Source of the DNA: Gnetum montanum
Taxonomy: Eukaryota; Streptophyta; Gnetopsida; Gnetales; Gnetaceae
DNA length: 26,574 nt
Direction of reading: 5' to 3'
Assembly (NCBI GenBank): GCA_015680685.1
Contig: MNCI01003632.1
Coordinates: 64,862-91,435, forward strand
The notes beneath the pieces were generated by a model that ran no database searches, was not told where the DNA came from, and worked only from the letters and a program-made list of their open reading frames with translations. Shown here one piece after another: positions 1-12,200 of this stretch; position 1 is the first letter of the stretch; every line of letters begins with the position of its first letter. A program made the position numbers and the translations under genes.

Positions 1-299
1 GCTTCAATGATCAATAGTGGCTGTGATAGTATTACTACTGGTTATTAATTTGGATTCCTTGAATTTCCATAAATTTTCTTTATTTATAATTACTATTACT
101 TTGAATTCATTTATAATAAGCACTATCATTGATAACTTTAAATTGTAAGATTAGTAACATATGTTAACAACTTTCAAATTATTGAAATTGAAATTGAAAG
201 TTTTACTTGCATCCATTGAGACCCCTTAAATCTATGAAACTAGTTTCAAAATTCATTTTGTAGAAATTTTGTTGATTTATAACTTAGTGCTATCTAGTA

Positions 300-358
300 G
301 AATCAAACCTCTAACTTGGGGTTACCAAGCCAAGATCCTTACCATGAGGCTAACATCT
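300..358 (-). repeat. tRNA-promoter-like segment, possible SINE head
   Basis: On the minus strand, TTAGCCTCATGGTAAGGA (A-box-like) is followed about 35 nt later by GAGGTTTGATTCT (B-box-like). The acceptor stem cannot pair, so it is not a tRNA gene. No flanking direct repeats were found. Confidence 0.4.
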
Positions 359-714
359 CATTATTAATATGGTGATATCTTTGGATATTGAAATTAAAAT
401 TAAATTTTTTATTACATTTATAAATCATTGGACTCATTGGATAGTAAAAATGTACATGCTATGAATTTTGAAAAGACCATTACAACTATTAGCAAGTGTT
501 TTGGACATTTGAAACAAATCAGTAAACTTAATAAATATAATATCCTACTTCTGTTTAATGTGCTTTATTGTAGGGCATTATAGAAAAATATAGTGTTTAT
601 CTCCAATGTTATTTTGAATCCATATTAGGCATACTCATTCTTAATAATGCATTTTGAGTCATCTACTTGTTTTAACTCTGATATGATGAAATTGCATTTG
701 TGCTTTAACAATGA

Positions 715-765
715 AGTGTTGACCTAGTTGTAAGACTCTTGATTTTGAAGGTTCAATTTTAGTGA
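715..765 (+). repeat. tRNA-promoter-like segment, possible SINE head
   Basis: TTGACCTAGTTGTAAGAC resembles an A box and AAGGTTCAATTTT a B box at tRNA-like spacing. No acceptor stem and no clear target-site duplication. Confidence 0.35.
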
Positions 766-942
766 GCAATATTGACTAATTTACTACTTATGCATTGCAA
801 ATGATAAGAATAACAATTATTAAATAACTTTCCTTTGAATTAGGGCCTTCCCTAATACTATTCAAGCAAAAATGTTTTTTAATTTATGCACTTTCATAAA
901 TGATGAGACGCGAATTGCACAGGCCACGATATCACATCCCCT

Positions 943-966
943 GCGATATCGCGTACGCGATATCGC
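943..966. repeat. 24-bp perfect palindrome
   Basis: Two GCGATATCGC blocks flank a central GTAC; the whole 24 bp equals its own reverse complement. A related ACGATATCA lies at 926-934. It ends 16 bp before a TATA box. Confidence 0.95.
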
Positions 967-982
967 GGTCCACCGCCAAATC

Positions 983-990
983 TATAAATA
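983..990 (+). promoter_or_regulatory. TATA box of the LTR-like patch
   Basis: TATAAATA in the context TCTATAAATAAGAGG, a textbook plant core promoter arrangement. It faces +, but the CLPP5-like start is 2.1 kb further on, so it is unlikely to serve that gene. Confidence 0.5.
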
Positions 991-1101
991 AGAGGCAGCA
1001 CTCCCCTCATTTGTCATCATAGACGTAAAGTAGTGAAGCTCTGGTGGATTGATCACCCCAAAGATAGAATATTTTCCATGTGCCCGCAGTAGGAGTCCCC
1101 C

Positions 1102-1371
1102 NNNNNNNNNNNNNNNNNNNNNNNNNNNNNNNNNNNNNNNNNNNNNNNNNNNNNNNNNNNNNNNNNNNNNNNNNNNNNNNNNNNNNNNNNNNNNNNNNNN
1201 NNNNNNNNNNNNNNNNNNNNNNNNNNNNNNNNNNNNNNNNNNNNNNNNNNNNNNNNNNNNNNNNNNNNNNNNNNNNNNNNNNNNNNNNNNNNNNNNNNNN
1301 NNNNNNNNNNNNNNNNNNNNNNNNNNNNNNNNNNNNNNNNNNNNNNNNNNNNNNNNNNNNNNNNNNNNNNN
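1102..1371. other. Assembly gap (270 N)
   Basis: A run of N inside the LTR-like patch. Confidence 1.
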
Positions 1372-1640
1372 CTGTGGTTAGAGTTAGTTTTAGTTTCTCA
1401 ACCCTTCACCTTTTAGCATAGGAGATAAACTTGAAAATACCAAAAAAATCATATACCTCAGACTTACTTAACCATACACCGTGACAACAAGAAGTAAGTT
1501 TGGGAAGACAATGAACGATTAACCTCAGGTGTTCCATGGGGCGTTTAGGCATTTAGTCTGCGGAGTTCGACCGGATCGTGCGTGCTACGCTCATTTCGTA
1601 TGGTTGAGTGTAGGGGTACCTCGCCACTCATCAATAAATT

Positions 1641-2999
1641 ATTTGAAATATAGTTTATTCACATTTACCATTTTACAGAACTTGTTTATAATTAAAACAA
1701 GGAATGTGCCCTTGAGTATTTCATTTACTAAGCCATAAGAATGTGACACCTCAAACCATTCACCTAAAGAATACCTTAGTATCTAATTCCAAAGGTTTTA
1801 AATGGTAACATTACACTGTGAACCAATCATGATAAAATATGATGACGTGAAAGGGAAAATAAAATGAAACACACCAAAATGCATAACAAGGGACTTATGA
1901 CTTAGCATTACAAAAGGACCACCTTTTGTTGATCCCTAAGTTTTGCCATCCATCCATACATACATATGTATTAGGCTTTGCTATGCATAACAACCATGCA
2001 ACTCTAAGTGTCAAAAGTTTCATATTGAAGAAAAATAATCAAGAATACAATAAACAACTTGCTACTTTACAAACTAGAATAAGACCTTCCCAATCAAAGT
2101 ATGCAATCATAATATTCAATACAAAACAACGATAAATCTCAATTATCCATAAGCATAGCCACGACGAAAACAAGCATACTTAGTAAAATAATTACAAAAT
2201 CACAACAAATGAAGATCATCACCCAATAGGATCCATTACAAGAATTATAAAAGAAAGTGACAATGTCTTAAGTATGATTTTAACTAGCAACCTATTGCTT
2301 AATAAGATAATGAGCTAATAACCTGAGCCACCTATTGCTAACTCTTAAAAGAAAGATGTATCATTAGATAAAATGTACTATTTAATAAATTTTTAAGAAA
2401 ATGCATAAAAGCAAATCTCATTTAAGTTGTTATAATTCAAAAACTTCAATACAAGCATTATAGTGAGGTGTTGGAACTCGAAATAATTGTAATATAGGTA
2501 AAACCCAACATGTATTGTCTACTTATTATTTTATAACTTAGAGCTTGAAATAATTGTAATATAGCTAAACCCCAAGATTTATAGTCCAATTATTATTTTA
2601 TAACTTAGCATTATCCACCAGAATTGAACACATGATTTGGAGCTTTTAAATTAAGTATTATCATTGGAATTAGTACATTTTGAAATTATAAAAAGGTGGT
2701 TAACACTAATTTAGCTATGTATTTATAAAATACATTAATAATTAACCTAAAAATTTCTCTCCATAAAAAATTACATTGAATTTTTTTATAACGGGAGGCT
2801 CAACGATCGTCGTGCTAAGCAAGTCCCAAAAAGATCATCTGAAAAATCAAAATGATCGGTAGTTGACTTCTTTACCAAAATGAAACGAAATTCCGTTAAT
2901 CTTTCAAGCATACAAAATGGAACGTAGATCGAATTTATTTGTGTTGGAAGCGTTATCAGTATTTTGCCAGTAAATGTCAAAGCCAGCTACAAACCTGGT
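1641..2999 (+). other. AT-rich DNA upstream of the gene
   Basis: No gene recognised. Its end is the proximal promoter region of the CLPP5-like gene. It contains the 2 x 67 bp repeat listed separately. Confidence 0.5.
2474..2607. repeat. Tandem duplication, 2 x 67 bp, diverged
   Basis: Copies begin GAACTCGAAATAATTG at 2474 and GAGCTTGAAATAATTG at 2541. Both end TTATTATTTTATAACTTA. The differences lie mostly in the middle. Confidence 0.9.
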
Positions 3000-3006
3000 G
3001 CTTGAA

Positions 3007-3014
3007 ATATAAAA
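3007..3014 (+). promoter_or_regulatory. Candidate TATA box of the CLPP5-like gene
   Basis: The string ATATAAAA lies 92 bp before the start codon. A TSS about 30 bp downstream would give a 5' UTR of roughly 65 nt. It is the best TATA-like match close to the ATG, but this flank is AT-rich, so chance matches are likely. Confidence 0.4.
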
Positions 3015-3061
3015 CCTGACGAGCTACCAAGCAACAGATAAAAGATAAGGAAGTGACGCGC

Positions 3062-3088
3062 ATGTGTTCTTACCTTCAGCGGAAGTGA
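3062..3088 (+). promoter_or_regulatory. Possible uORF in the CLPP5-like 5' leader
   Basis: An ATG at 3062 opens an 8-codon reading frame (M C S Y L Q R K, then TGA) that ends 17 nt before the main ATG at 3106. It is out of frame with the protease. It matters only if transcription starts upstream of 3062, which the candidate TATA at 3007 would allow. Confidence 0.35.
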
Positions 3089-3105
3089 AAATTCGAGCAC
3101 AGACG

Positions 3106-3221
3106 ATGATTGCTGCAAGTAACTCGTGCGCCTTGAGCTTCGTTGCTAATGGAGAATCATCGGCCAATTCCTTTTCTTTTTCGAACATAGTCAAGCCTCC
3201 TCATCCTCGGTTGGCACCCAG
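3106..3221 (+). CDS. CLPP5: CLPP5-like exon 1 (transit peptide)
   Basis: 116 nt coding 38 residues plus two bases. It begins [19 protein letters not shown] and ends PRLAP plus a split Arg codon. The donor is CCCAG|GTGTAC at 3222. The leftover AG joins the first A of exon 2 to make AGA, which keeps the frame. Ignoring this donor gives a stop at 3268-3270. The composition (Ser, Ala, Asn, Arg, one acidic residue) fits a chloroplast transit peptide. This exon is inferred from splice phase and composition, since transit peptides are poorly conserved. Confidence 0.75.
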
Positions 3222-6200
3222 GTGTACATCAAATCGTCCTTGCCCTTTTCATTCTTCAAAAGCGTTCTAGGGGTTAGGGGTTTTCTCGGACTTCCGTCAT
3301 TAACAATATATCGATTTTGGACAAGAATGATTGTGCCTTGTATTCAATTTCTTTTTTCTTTTGCATATATTCGAAAGAAACTCATGAAACATATGCAAAT
3401 TTCAGGGACAACATAAATAACATACTGGTAATTGACACCCCCAATTTATTTTGCACGGTGAGGTTAAAGAATCAGGAAACTTGGCGGTATACCTTGAATG
3501 AAAGCTTTAGAGATTTCTTACAAACGCTAGAAAATGTCCCTATCGACATTAACAGGGCACTGAATGGAAGGCCTATTTCATTCGTTGCCCCTTTTTAGAC
3601 CATTTTAATGGCCTTTCTGTATCACGCGTGCTATGTGCCAACTCTTGCTGCTGTCGACGATGGTGTTTCACTTGGAACACTACCCTCAATGCTGCTTTGT
3701 TGGCAGTCGGCATGCTTCAAGCCCCTCTCATAAGTTCACAGCTAAATTTATCTATACCACGTTGTATGACAAAATGATTTATGCTTGTTAATATTTCTTG
3801 TCAAAGTGCCTGAAAATTTGGATATTTGTGCGCTTTTTACTGTAAGGTTAAAAGTTGCACGACCATTTAAATCTAGCCTATAATTTTTTATTTTTCTACA
3901 TCCTTCAGAATATCTTTAGACAATTACGATTTGTGTTTGCATGAAGTTTATTTTCTTTCTTCATTAGTTTCTTCAATTTCAAAGTTCAATTACTAATATA
4001 GTATATATTCTTTCAGAAAATTACGGTCAATATGTCTTGCTACAAACAATTATTCTTCAGCTGGTGCACAGTCACAAGCATTCGCTTCTCCAAAAGCTGC
4101 TGCTGGAGCTAATATTTGGTCCATAAGGTTGATTGATAATCTTATTTATGCTTTCTATTGTGTGTAATTTCCTATGACATAAGGTGTCAATGTGAATGAG
4201 CTATTGTTTTATTAGAATATCGTGACTATAACTGGTCTTTGATACCAGGAAAGATCTGGAAGTCTTTTCTTCTCCATATTCTGACACCTATGCCTACGAA
4301 AATCAGGGTCCACCAGCTATGTTAGTTGAGCGATTTCATAGTGTTGTAACACAACTTTTCCAGTATGTAAGTATCCAATATATTTTGATAAGTCTGTTTC
4401 CAAGAATTGCAGAAAATTTCTTAAGTTCATTTTTTATTTTTTTCAAAGAACTAAACCTAAATATTATCTATAGAGGATTATTCGTTGTGGTGGACCTGTG
4501 GATGATGACATGGCAAATTTAATTGTTGGTCAATTGCTTTATCTTGATGCAGCTGATCCAGATCGGGTTTGTCACACTTACTTCAGTGTTTTGATTTAGT
4601 TATCTTTTCTTCATCAGTAAAATAAGACTTTGTTGATTATGAAATTGAAGCTGAAGTATTTTATATTTTTATTACATCAATGTAGATACCTTAGGGATTT
4701 TCTGTGCAGAAATAATGTACAGTGAGATTGATGTTTCATCATAAATAATTGCAAGTAGAAACTGTTAGCTATTAGTTCTCTTAGACACATCATAACAGGA
4801 AGGGTGAAAGCTGATGGTCTTTAGAGATACAGATCATATACTTTTAGGTAGGTTTTCCAGGTGATATAATGTTTAAGATAAGGTGACTTACAAACTTTGT
4901 AGCTCATGGATAATGGTAAATACATTATGCACATGGTTACTTAACTTGTATCCAACTTACTCTGAGAGTAGGAAAGCTTTAGAGTCCATTATTGGACAAT
5001 CAGGTGTAGCAGGTCAAAGTCAGTATATTTGCTGCATTTCCCTCCCTTTGTTCAATGTTTGCAGTAAGATCTGTAGCCTCCAACCTTTAATGAAACGTTT
5101 GATAGACACTGTTTTTTTGCTGCAATGTGGATGAATACTTCCTTTATCAAGCAACCCTAAGTATTTGTTAAATGCTATTGCTGATTCTTTTGTTTTTATT
5201 TTTCTTTGAATACAAGATTTAGTTACAGTATGCCTTTCTGTATTAACAACAACATGAGTGATTTCTTTGTATGAATTTTTGTAAAACAATTCTGAAACTT
5301 GGCTCAAGTACTTGACGAGGACATTTAACAACATTTTCAACATTACCAGTACTAGAAGATGAAGATGCTGTTAGGAGGTTTGCAAGTTTCAAATTTATGA
5401 AAAACATTTGACCAAAAATGCCAAAAATAGAAAGTTCTAAATGTTTGAAAGTTAACATGGTTGATCAAATTTGTGAAAAGACACAACTTGTCGTGGAAAG
5501 TCTGCAACAAGAATTATGACAATGAAAGGGGAAGCTTCGTGGGCATCTGCATTTTGAATATAAAATGCTAAGCATACCTATTATGAACATGCTTTGCTGA
5601 TGAAACATGAAACAAAATCCATCATGATTCTTTCCATTGGACCTTTAATGGTTTTATCTGTGAGAATTTGAGATTCTGCTGTAGGGCACACCCAAGACTT
5701 TTGTGTTGCTGAACCAGCAAAATAAGGAACGGAAGAAAGCTTCAAGGAAATGAACTTAAGATTGATTAAAACACACACACACACACACACTGAAATTCAT
5801 CAACCTTCTAAGAGCCCTGGTATTTATTCCTTGCTAAACAACGAACTCATAATTGCAATTGTGACATAACAACTGATCATAAGTAGTCACTACAACAACT
5901 AATTATTATTAACAAATGTTTTTATTGAAACACTTTTATTACAGCCATGTATATATTACATCCATAATCATGATGGTTAGAGTTACATCATAACTGTGGC
6001 GGTTTGTACAGGGAAATACATTCACGACGATGTTTAATATTTTTAACACCATCTTTCAAATGAATTAGGAATGTGTAAGTTGCAAACATAAATCTTCAAC
6101 AAGTTTTTTTGTAATTAATTCTTGACATTTAGTGCCTTGCCAAAAGCATCAGCTAAATGATCTTTAGTGTTGATATGTAATTATATGTAGGCTGTGCGAA

Positions 6201-9200
6201 ATCTTCAGCAACGACATGGCTGATATAATGAATTGCTATTTCAATATGGTTTGTCCCCTCATGAAGATTGGATTTTTAATCAACTTGATGGCACTTTGGT
6301 CATCATAATACATGATAATTAGTTAAAAATTTTCCTCCAACTCATCAAACAACTAATTCAACCACTTTAATTTTGTAACTAAATGAATGATAGTTCTGTA
6401 TTTAGACTTTGTTGTAGATAACAGAAATTGCCTTCTGCTTGGTTGTCTGGAAATGTCGTTGCTTGTATACTTAATAAGAAAAACTAATGGTTTAACATTT
6501 TGTCGTTACGTTTCCACCATAATTAGTATCTGTATAGCCCTCCAAATCGACTTTAGGACTGTCATAAGTGAAGCTGTAACGTTAAGCACTTTTCAGACAT
6601 TTGAGTCTGCCCAAGGCCAATGTCATCTAAATCTGAGTTGGTCTTTGATTAAACTAAGACAACAGCATAACTGCATAAATAATGTCTTGTCTTTTGTTTG
6701 TCAGATATATTCAATTACCAATTAACTTTCTTAATACCATGATCATTTTTTCGTGGACAACTCCCTAGATTGAGGTGTACAGATCATGACTTACAATCCA
6801 ACATGCAGTATTCATTCAACAACTCAACGGTGTATTTCTTTTGTGTAATGCATATATGGTTTGATGATTGATCAATTTTGAAACCAAGGAAGCAGTTGAG
6901 TAGGCCAATATTTGACATTTCAAACTTAGATTTTAATTGACCCTTAACCTTTTGGATTAGACTGTAGATCCATTGACTTTGTGGTTGTTTTAATATTATC
7001 AACATATAAAACTAGGATAGTGGCCTTCTGTGAAACTGGTGTTGAGTAAACATAAAGGCTGGTATCTTCATTGCATCTTTTAAACCCTAATACATGTAAA
7101 TAATCATCTAACTTTATGTACCATTCCTGGGGAGCTTGTTTTAAACTGTAGAGGGATTTTTGTAGCTTGGAGACATAATCAGAATGTGAACTATCTACAA
7201 AGGTATCTGATTGACTCTTGCATATCTTTTCCCAAAAACTGTTGATTTAGCATATGATTGAAAGAGCTTCCAACCATAAATCCTGGCAAGTTATAAAATA
7301 CTCCTTACCGTTCTTTGCTCCACGGTTGGTGTATAAGTCTCTTTATAAGTACCGTCTCATCTTTGGGCAAAGCCTTTTACAACTAACTGTACTTTATACC
7401 TATCAATAGTGTTATCAACCTTTCTCTTAATTCTGAATAGCCACCTTGGGTATAAGTCTTTTTATAATCAATGTCTTATCTTTGTACAGAGCCTTTTAGA
7501 TCCAAGGTGGTTTTCTCCCCGCCAGGGTTGTTTTTTCACATCCAACAACCGCCAAAAATATTTTCAAAAAATCTTCTCCATGCTGCATAGTCATTCCATA
7601 TCAACCTGTATGTTAACATGGGTTACATTTCAACTTTTTTTATTTTTAAGATCTGAATGAATTTCCACGTTTATCTCAATCTCAAGGGGCAATATTCGTT
7701 CTTTGAATCACCTCTAGATCAAGGGGGTTGACACGTTCTTGATTACCAGTTCATCTTGGGTCATCCAAGGGGGCTCAGGCTTTTAGGACTTGGTTGACAG
7801 AGTTGGAGGTTGGTCAATCCAACAGAACGAAATTTTGCCAAGTTTTCTCAAACTGCCAACTCTGGATTGGGATATGGTGCAGTAGCTCTAGAACATTAGG
7901 AAACATTCCTAAGTTTCTCCAAGAAAATCATGATTCTAATGTTTTCAAGCATTGGGTTCAATCCTCCATTTATAATGTTGAACCAAACTGATCTTCTCCA
8001 GCAAGAGCTTGTCAGAGAAAAATATGGGGTTTAGGTCTTTTTGAGTCCAAAGTAAGGACAGCACCAAACTTAAACTTCAAAGTTAAGAGACCAAACCTCA
8101 ACTTAGCCAAAGCTAATTAAACTTAAATTCACCATCAAAACATAGCTTACAACACTAATGACTTGTATTTTTAAATGCTGAAGCTAAATTATTTAATATC
8201 AAACAATTTCTCAAGTCATTGTTACTGACTTGCAATTGTTTTAGGTAAATTAGAATGGAGATATGTAATGTAATATCAACATTATTAGTTGGAAGGAAAA
8301 AGTTCAGTTAATATCATTTTTGATGAAAAAAATTCAAACACGTTTATTGAATGGACTGAATGCATAAGAAGAACAGTTACAAACATGATAATCAGAATTG
8401 AAAGGCTGAAAGTGGAATACAGACTTCAAGACAGTTCCAAAAAGCTGGGCTAGCAATTAAGGGTACACGAGCCCCATATACTATAGGAGATGATCAAGGA
8501 AACCAATTAAAACTTGAGGGAATAAGAGCCAAAACTTTAAGATTGGAGACATCAAACAAAGTTAGTAGTGAATAGTGAAAACTGAAGAACCACAAGATCC
8601 ACGGAGGAAGACCACGACTATATACTAATAGTAGGGAAATGCATGGGTTGGATACTCAGAAAATCTTTGAGAGTTTTTTCTTTTTTGTCTTTAAAGAAAG
8701 AAATTATCGGACTTGGAAAAGTGACCAAAACTCTGCTGTCATCTCCAAACTGTTTTGCACATGCTTGCCAACTTTTTGAGCTTGCAGATAGCCAGTGCTA
8801 AACATCTTGCAGTTTCGGTTCATGCAGTTCCTGTAATTTGAGAGATGAATGACCACATGAAGTGAAATTTTGAGATGCCAAAATGAACCCTTTTGTAAAC
8901 ACTGTGCCATCTGGTTTGAAGAGCGACACAGAGTTTAACTGAAGCACACAATTATACCCATCCAATGGAGAGAGGAGTTTCAGGAATGATGAAATTCTTG
9001 ATACACTATCCTTGCTTTAGCCATTTATTGATATCATGGGTGCTTTTACTAATGTGAGTGAAACATAGCTCATTTGGTTAAAGCCTGTGGATTGTGGTCT
9101 GCAAGTTACATGTTTGATCCCAAGGGTTATGCTAAGACACGTGCAACCTGAAAGAATGGTAAAAATATACATTTAGGCATTATGGCATCAGGTAGACCGA

Positions 9201-12200
9201 AAGACATACTAAATCATCATTAAATCCCTCACCTGCCTTAATGGGTTAGCCCATGTTTATGGGATAAAGGCTTTTATTAATGTATACTGGAATGTGATCT
9301 AGTTGGTGGGATCTAATTTACTAGCCTTGTCAAATCACACACAAACCAATTTTAGTAGTTTTTTAAAGGAACTAAAAGCCAACTAGATGATGTGTGGTGG
9401 TTAGTAGGGAGAGGTTAGAAAGAGAATTTGACTCACAGAATGATTTTTGACTGCTCAAATCTTTGAAACTAGTAAAGTTAAACGCTATAAATCGGGTTAG
9501 AAATGAGTTGGTACCATACGGGTGGTTATTTTGTGTTCTGTATTATTTTTAAATGTTCCGCATAAGAAATGGATTATTAATTGTGTTCTTTTGTCAATTA
9601 CTAAGATGCCAATAAGCTTGTTGTTCAATGATTTATCATTAGTAAATCATGTTTTATTTTACTCATTAAAAATAAACAAAGACGAATATATCAGAACAGA
9701 CAAACATTTGAGCCATGTGCAGATTTTAAACAAGTAACATGCACATACAGGACATTTAATTTTGTGTACGTGATATTCTAATTTAGTGTTACTATTGTTA
9801 ATACAGTATCTTCAATTTGTATAATATTTTATATGATGCTTCTCTTTCACTTTTTGCAGTTAGTTTTCTTTCCTGTTATTATAATTTATCTTAGTATTTG
9901 GCAGAAGATTATAAGTCATTTACTCTTTTTTGATGCAGGATATCATTATGTATATTAACTCACCTGGAGGATCGGTCACTGCTGGTATGTTTGGGCTATC
10001 AGTTAGCTGGAGTAGTAATGATGTGTCATTTTATATGATAAATAAAGAAATGGCCTACCTGTTCTTATTACGTTGACATCCAATATTATCTTTATGATGT
10101 TTATTGTACGTCACTGTTATAAGTTGAATTTTGTTTTGTTGTATTTATTTATTTTTTGAGTTTTATGTAGTATCAGGTACATCTCTTTTGGACTGTACCT
10201 TTACATAAGGCTATATATTTTGGGCACAATTTGCATTAACATCATTTTCTGCACATTTTACTTCTAAATCATTCTGTACACATTTTATGAACTCGTGTTA
10301 CTCTGATTTTTCAAACATGACTTTTGCTTACTGACACCGAAACCCTGATTTTTCAAACATGACTTTTGCTTACTGACACCGAAACCGAAACCGAAGCTTG
10401 ATTACATGTGCCTTGTCATTGTGCTGTCATGTCAAGGGCAATGATAGTTTAATTAGATTCAATGTTTATGTTATTTAGCTACATGTTTTAGTTCTTTAGT
10501 TATGTTCTGAGGGCATTTTTTCTGTTTGAGCAAATTCAGTTGCGAATGGTAAATACATTCAGAGGCATCAGGTAGACAGTCAGTGGTAAAAATTTATTAT
10601 CATATCATCTGCCCTCCCCGAATAAACTCCCAGCCCAGCCCGACCAACGCAAAAGCAACAAAATAAAGAACAAGAAAAAACAACAACAAAAGCAGAGGAA
10701 ACACCATCCCCCCTGGCTACAGCTGATATGGCAATTGAGTACAAGGACAATAAGCACGCTTCTATGTGTGGATGGCATTTAGGACATCCTGATGCGGTTT
10801 TGTGTCAACAAATGCTGTTGCCTCTTGAAAACATTTCAAAGCCTCTACTGCTTCGCTCCCCTGTTTGTCAGGGTGGAATTCTCTCCCTTGCTTGCGGATG
10901 TGTGGCTACAGGGCTGACCATGGAGCATTCCTACCAATATTGAGGATAGCATAAGGGCATTTGCCCTCTTGCAGCCAAGAGTGCGCCCTGTTAGCATGGG
11001 CCTTCTTTAGCTAACGTTGGATTTGGGCCTCCTTCTCTTCTTCTTGGGCACGGTGCTCAGCCGCCTCCCACTACCTTTCCTTGTCCTCTAGCTCCTGCCT
11101 CACTCTATGCTAGAGCTCCATCTCTTGTTCAAGTCTTGACTCTACCTTGGCCAGGTCCCACTAGATTCTTTCTTCTCTGATGGCCATCTAAACGACCTTA
11201 GCCTGTTGCACAGCCCAGAGCTTCCTTTCCCATTGAAAATACTCCTTCCTTTGGCACCACTGCTCCTCCCACACTAGCCTCTATGTAGCCTACCCTTGCT
11301 CCACCCCTGCAACGAAAGAACTCCCTTGAGTTGGGGAGACCCCCCTTGGGGTCTGGTCTTCAACCTCCTCCTCCTCTTGTATCTCGGGCACTTCACCCCC
11401 AGAACCACCCCCAGCCCCTCCCCATGTACCTCCTCCCCATCCTTCTCGGACACCTCCACTGGGGATTGGCTCCTCCCCCCTTGTGCCAAGACCCCTCTGA
11501 CTCAAACGAAAGCTTCACAACAGTCAGCGGTGCACAGCGTAGCCGCTGCCCATAGATTGCATGGACCAAAGGCCCCACCCCCTCCAATTGAGAAGCATCC
11601 CTGTAGCTCTCCACAATGCCAAAATTAGACCGGAATGGCACCCACGTTGTTGCCTCCCCCTCCAATTGAGAAGCATCCCTGTAGCTCTCCACAATGCCAA
11701 AATTAGACCGGAATGGCACCCACGTTGTTGCCTCCGTAGAGTGGCTAGAAAGAAATGGGGCAGATTAGCTTTGCACCCTCGACGAATGTAGTTCATCAAA
11801 GTAAAATGGGCCCCTAGTAGCTTCCAAACATTCCTGAAATGGACAAAGAATCTGTCCATGAGGATTGTCGCCTCTTGCCATAGCGGCTCCAGAGCCTTCT
11901 TTGGCACTTGCCCACTCCTTGTCTTAGGGACAACCTTGGGGAAAAATTCTCTAGCATCTTGCAGATTGTGGCTGTGTAGGGGAACCTCCTCCCTTGTCGC
12001 GGCACCTGAAGCAGCTGTGCAATAGTGGCCTCAGTGAGTTTGATTCGAGTGCCACGAAAAACCATCCAATTGTTGGAAAAATGAAGACAAATACATTAAT
12101 TGTTGTATTTCCTTTTATGTTGCATTTGATGTGGGGATGTGTTTTATCTCACATGTATTAGGATTGGGGTTTGGTCCTAATGTTTCCTCATATATAGGAG

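Larger units (their letters stand above)
1..880 (+). other. AT-rich upstream DNA
   Basis: No protein-coding signal. It contains two tRNA-promoter-like segments, listed separately. Confidence 0.5.
900..1640 (+). mobile_element. GC-rich LTR-like promoter patch, interrupted by a gap
   Basis: An abrupt GC- and CpG-rich patch in AT-rich DNA. It has a palindrome, a TATA box (TATAAATA, 983-990) and a leader-like stretch running into the N gap. After the gap, 1500-1640 is again CpG-rich. This looks like the U3/R part of an LTR, but neither end is defined. A promoter of an unrelated transcript is the alternative. Confidence 0.4.

Noticed and set aside
1049-1421. Open reading frames crossing 1102-1371
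   Set aside because: They are open only because the gap translates as unknown residues; the flanking few codons have no support.
3317-3598. 93-codon open stretch in intron 1
   Set aside because: It has no ATG at its beginning, no recognised motif, and lies inside a phase-consistent intron.
5020-5343. 107-codon minus-strand open stretch in intron 4
   Set aside because: Low-complexity AT-rich intron DNA, no family recognised, and overlapped by an equally long + frame.
9066-9125. A functional tRNA gene
   Set aside because: Only the A- and B-box-like segments fit; no acceptor stem or anticodon arm pairs, and the flanks indicate a SINE.
10661-10696. A-rich stretch as the LINE poly(A) tail
   Set aside because: The LINE is on the minus strand, so its tail should be T-rich on the + strand.
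10660-10725. Hydrophobic minus-strand tail after the J-domain-like segment (possible membrane helix)
   Set aside because: It is the reading of the A-rich stretch, lies beyond the TAG at 10762, and is best explained by composition.
11296-11791. + strand open frames in the C-rich region
   Set aside because: They mirror the minus-strand ORF, which has better domain evidence; the length reflects GC content.
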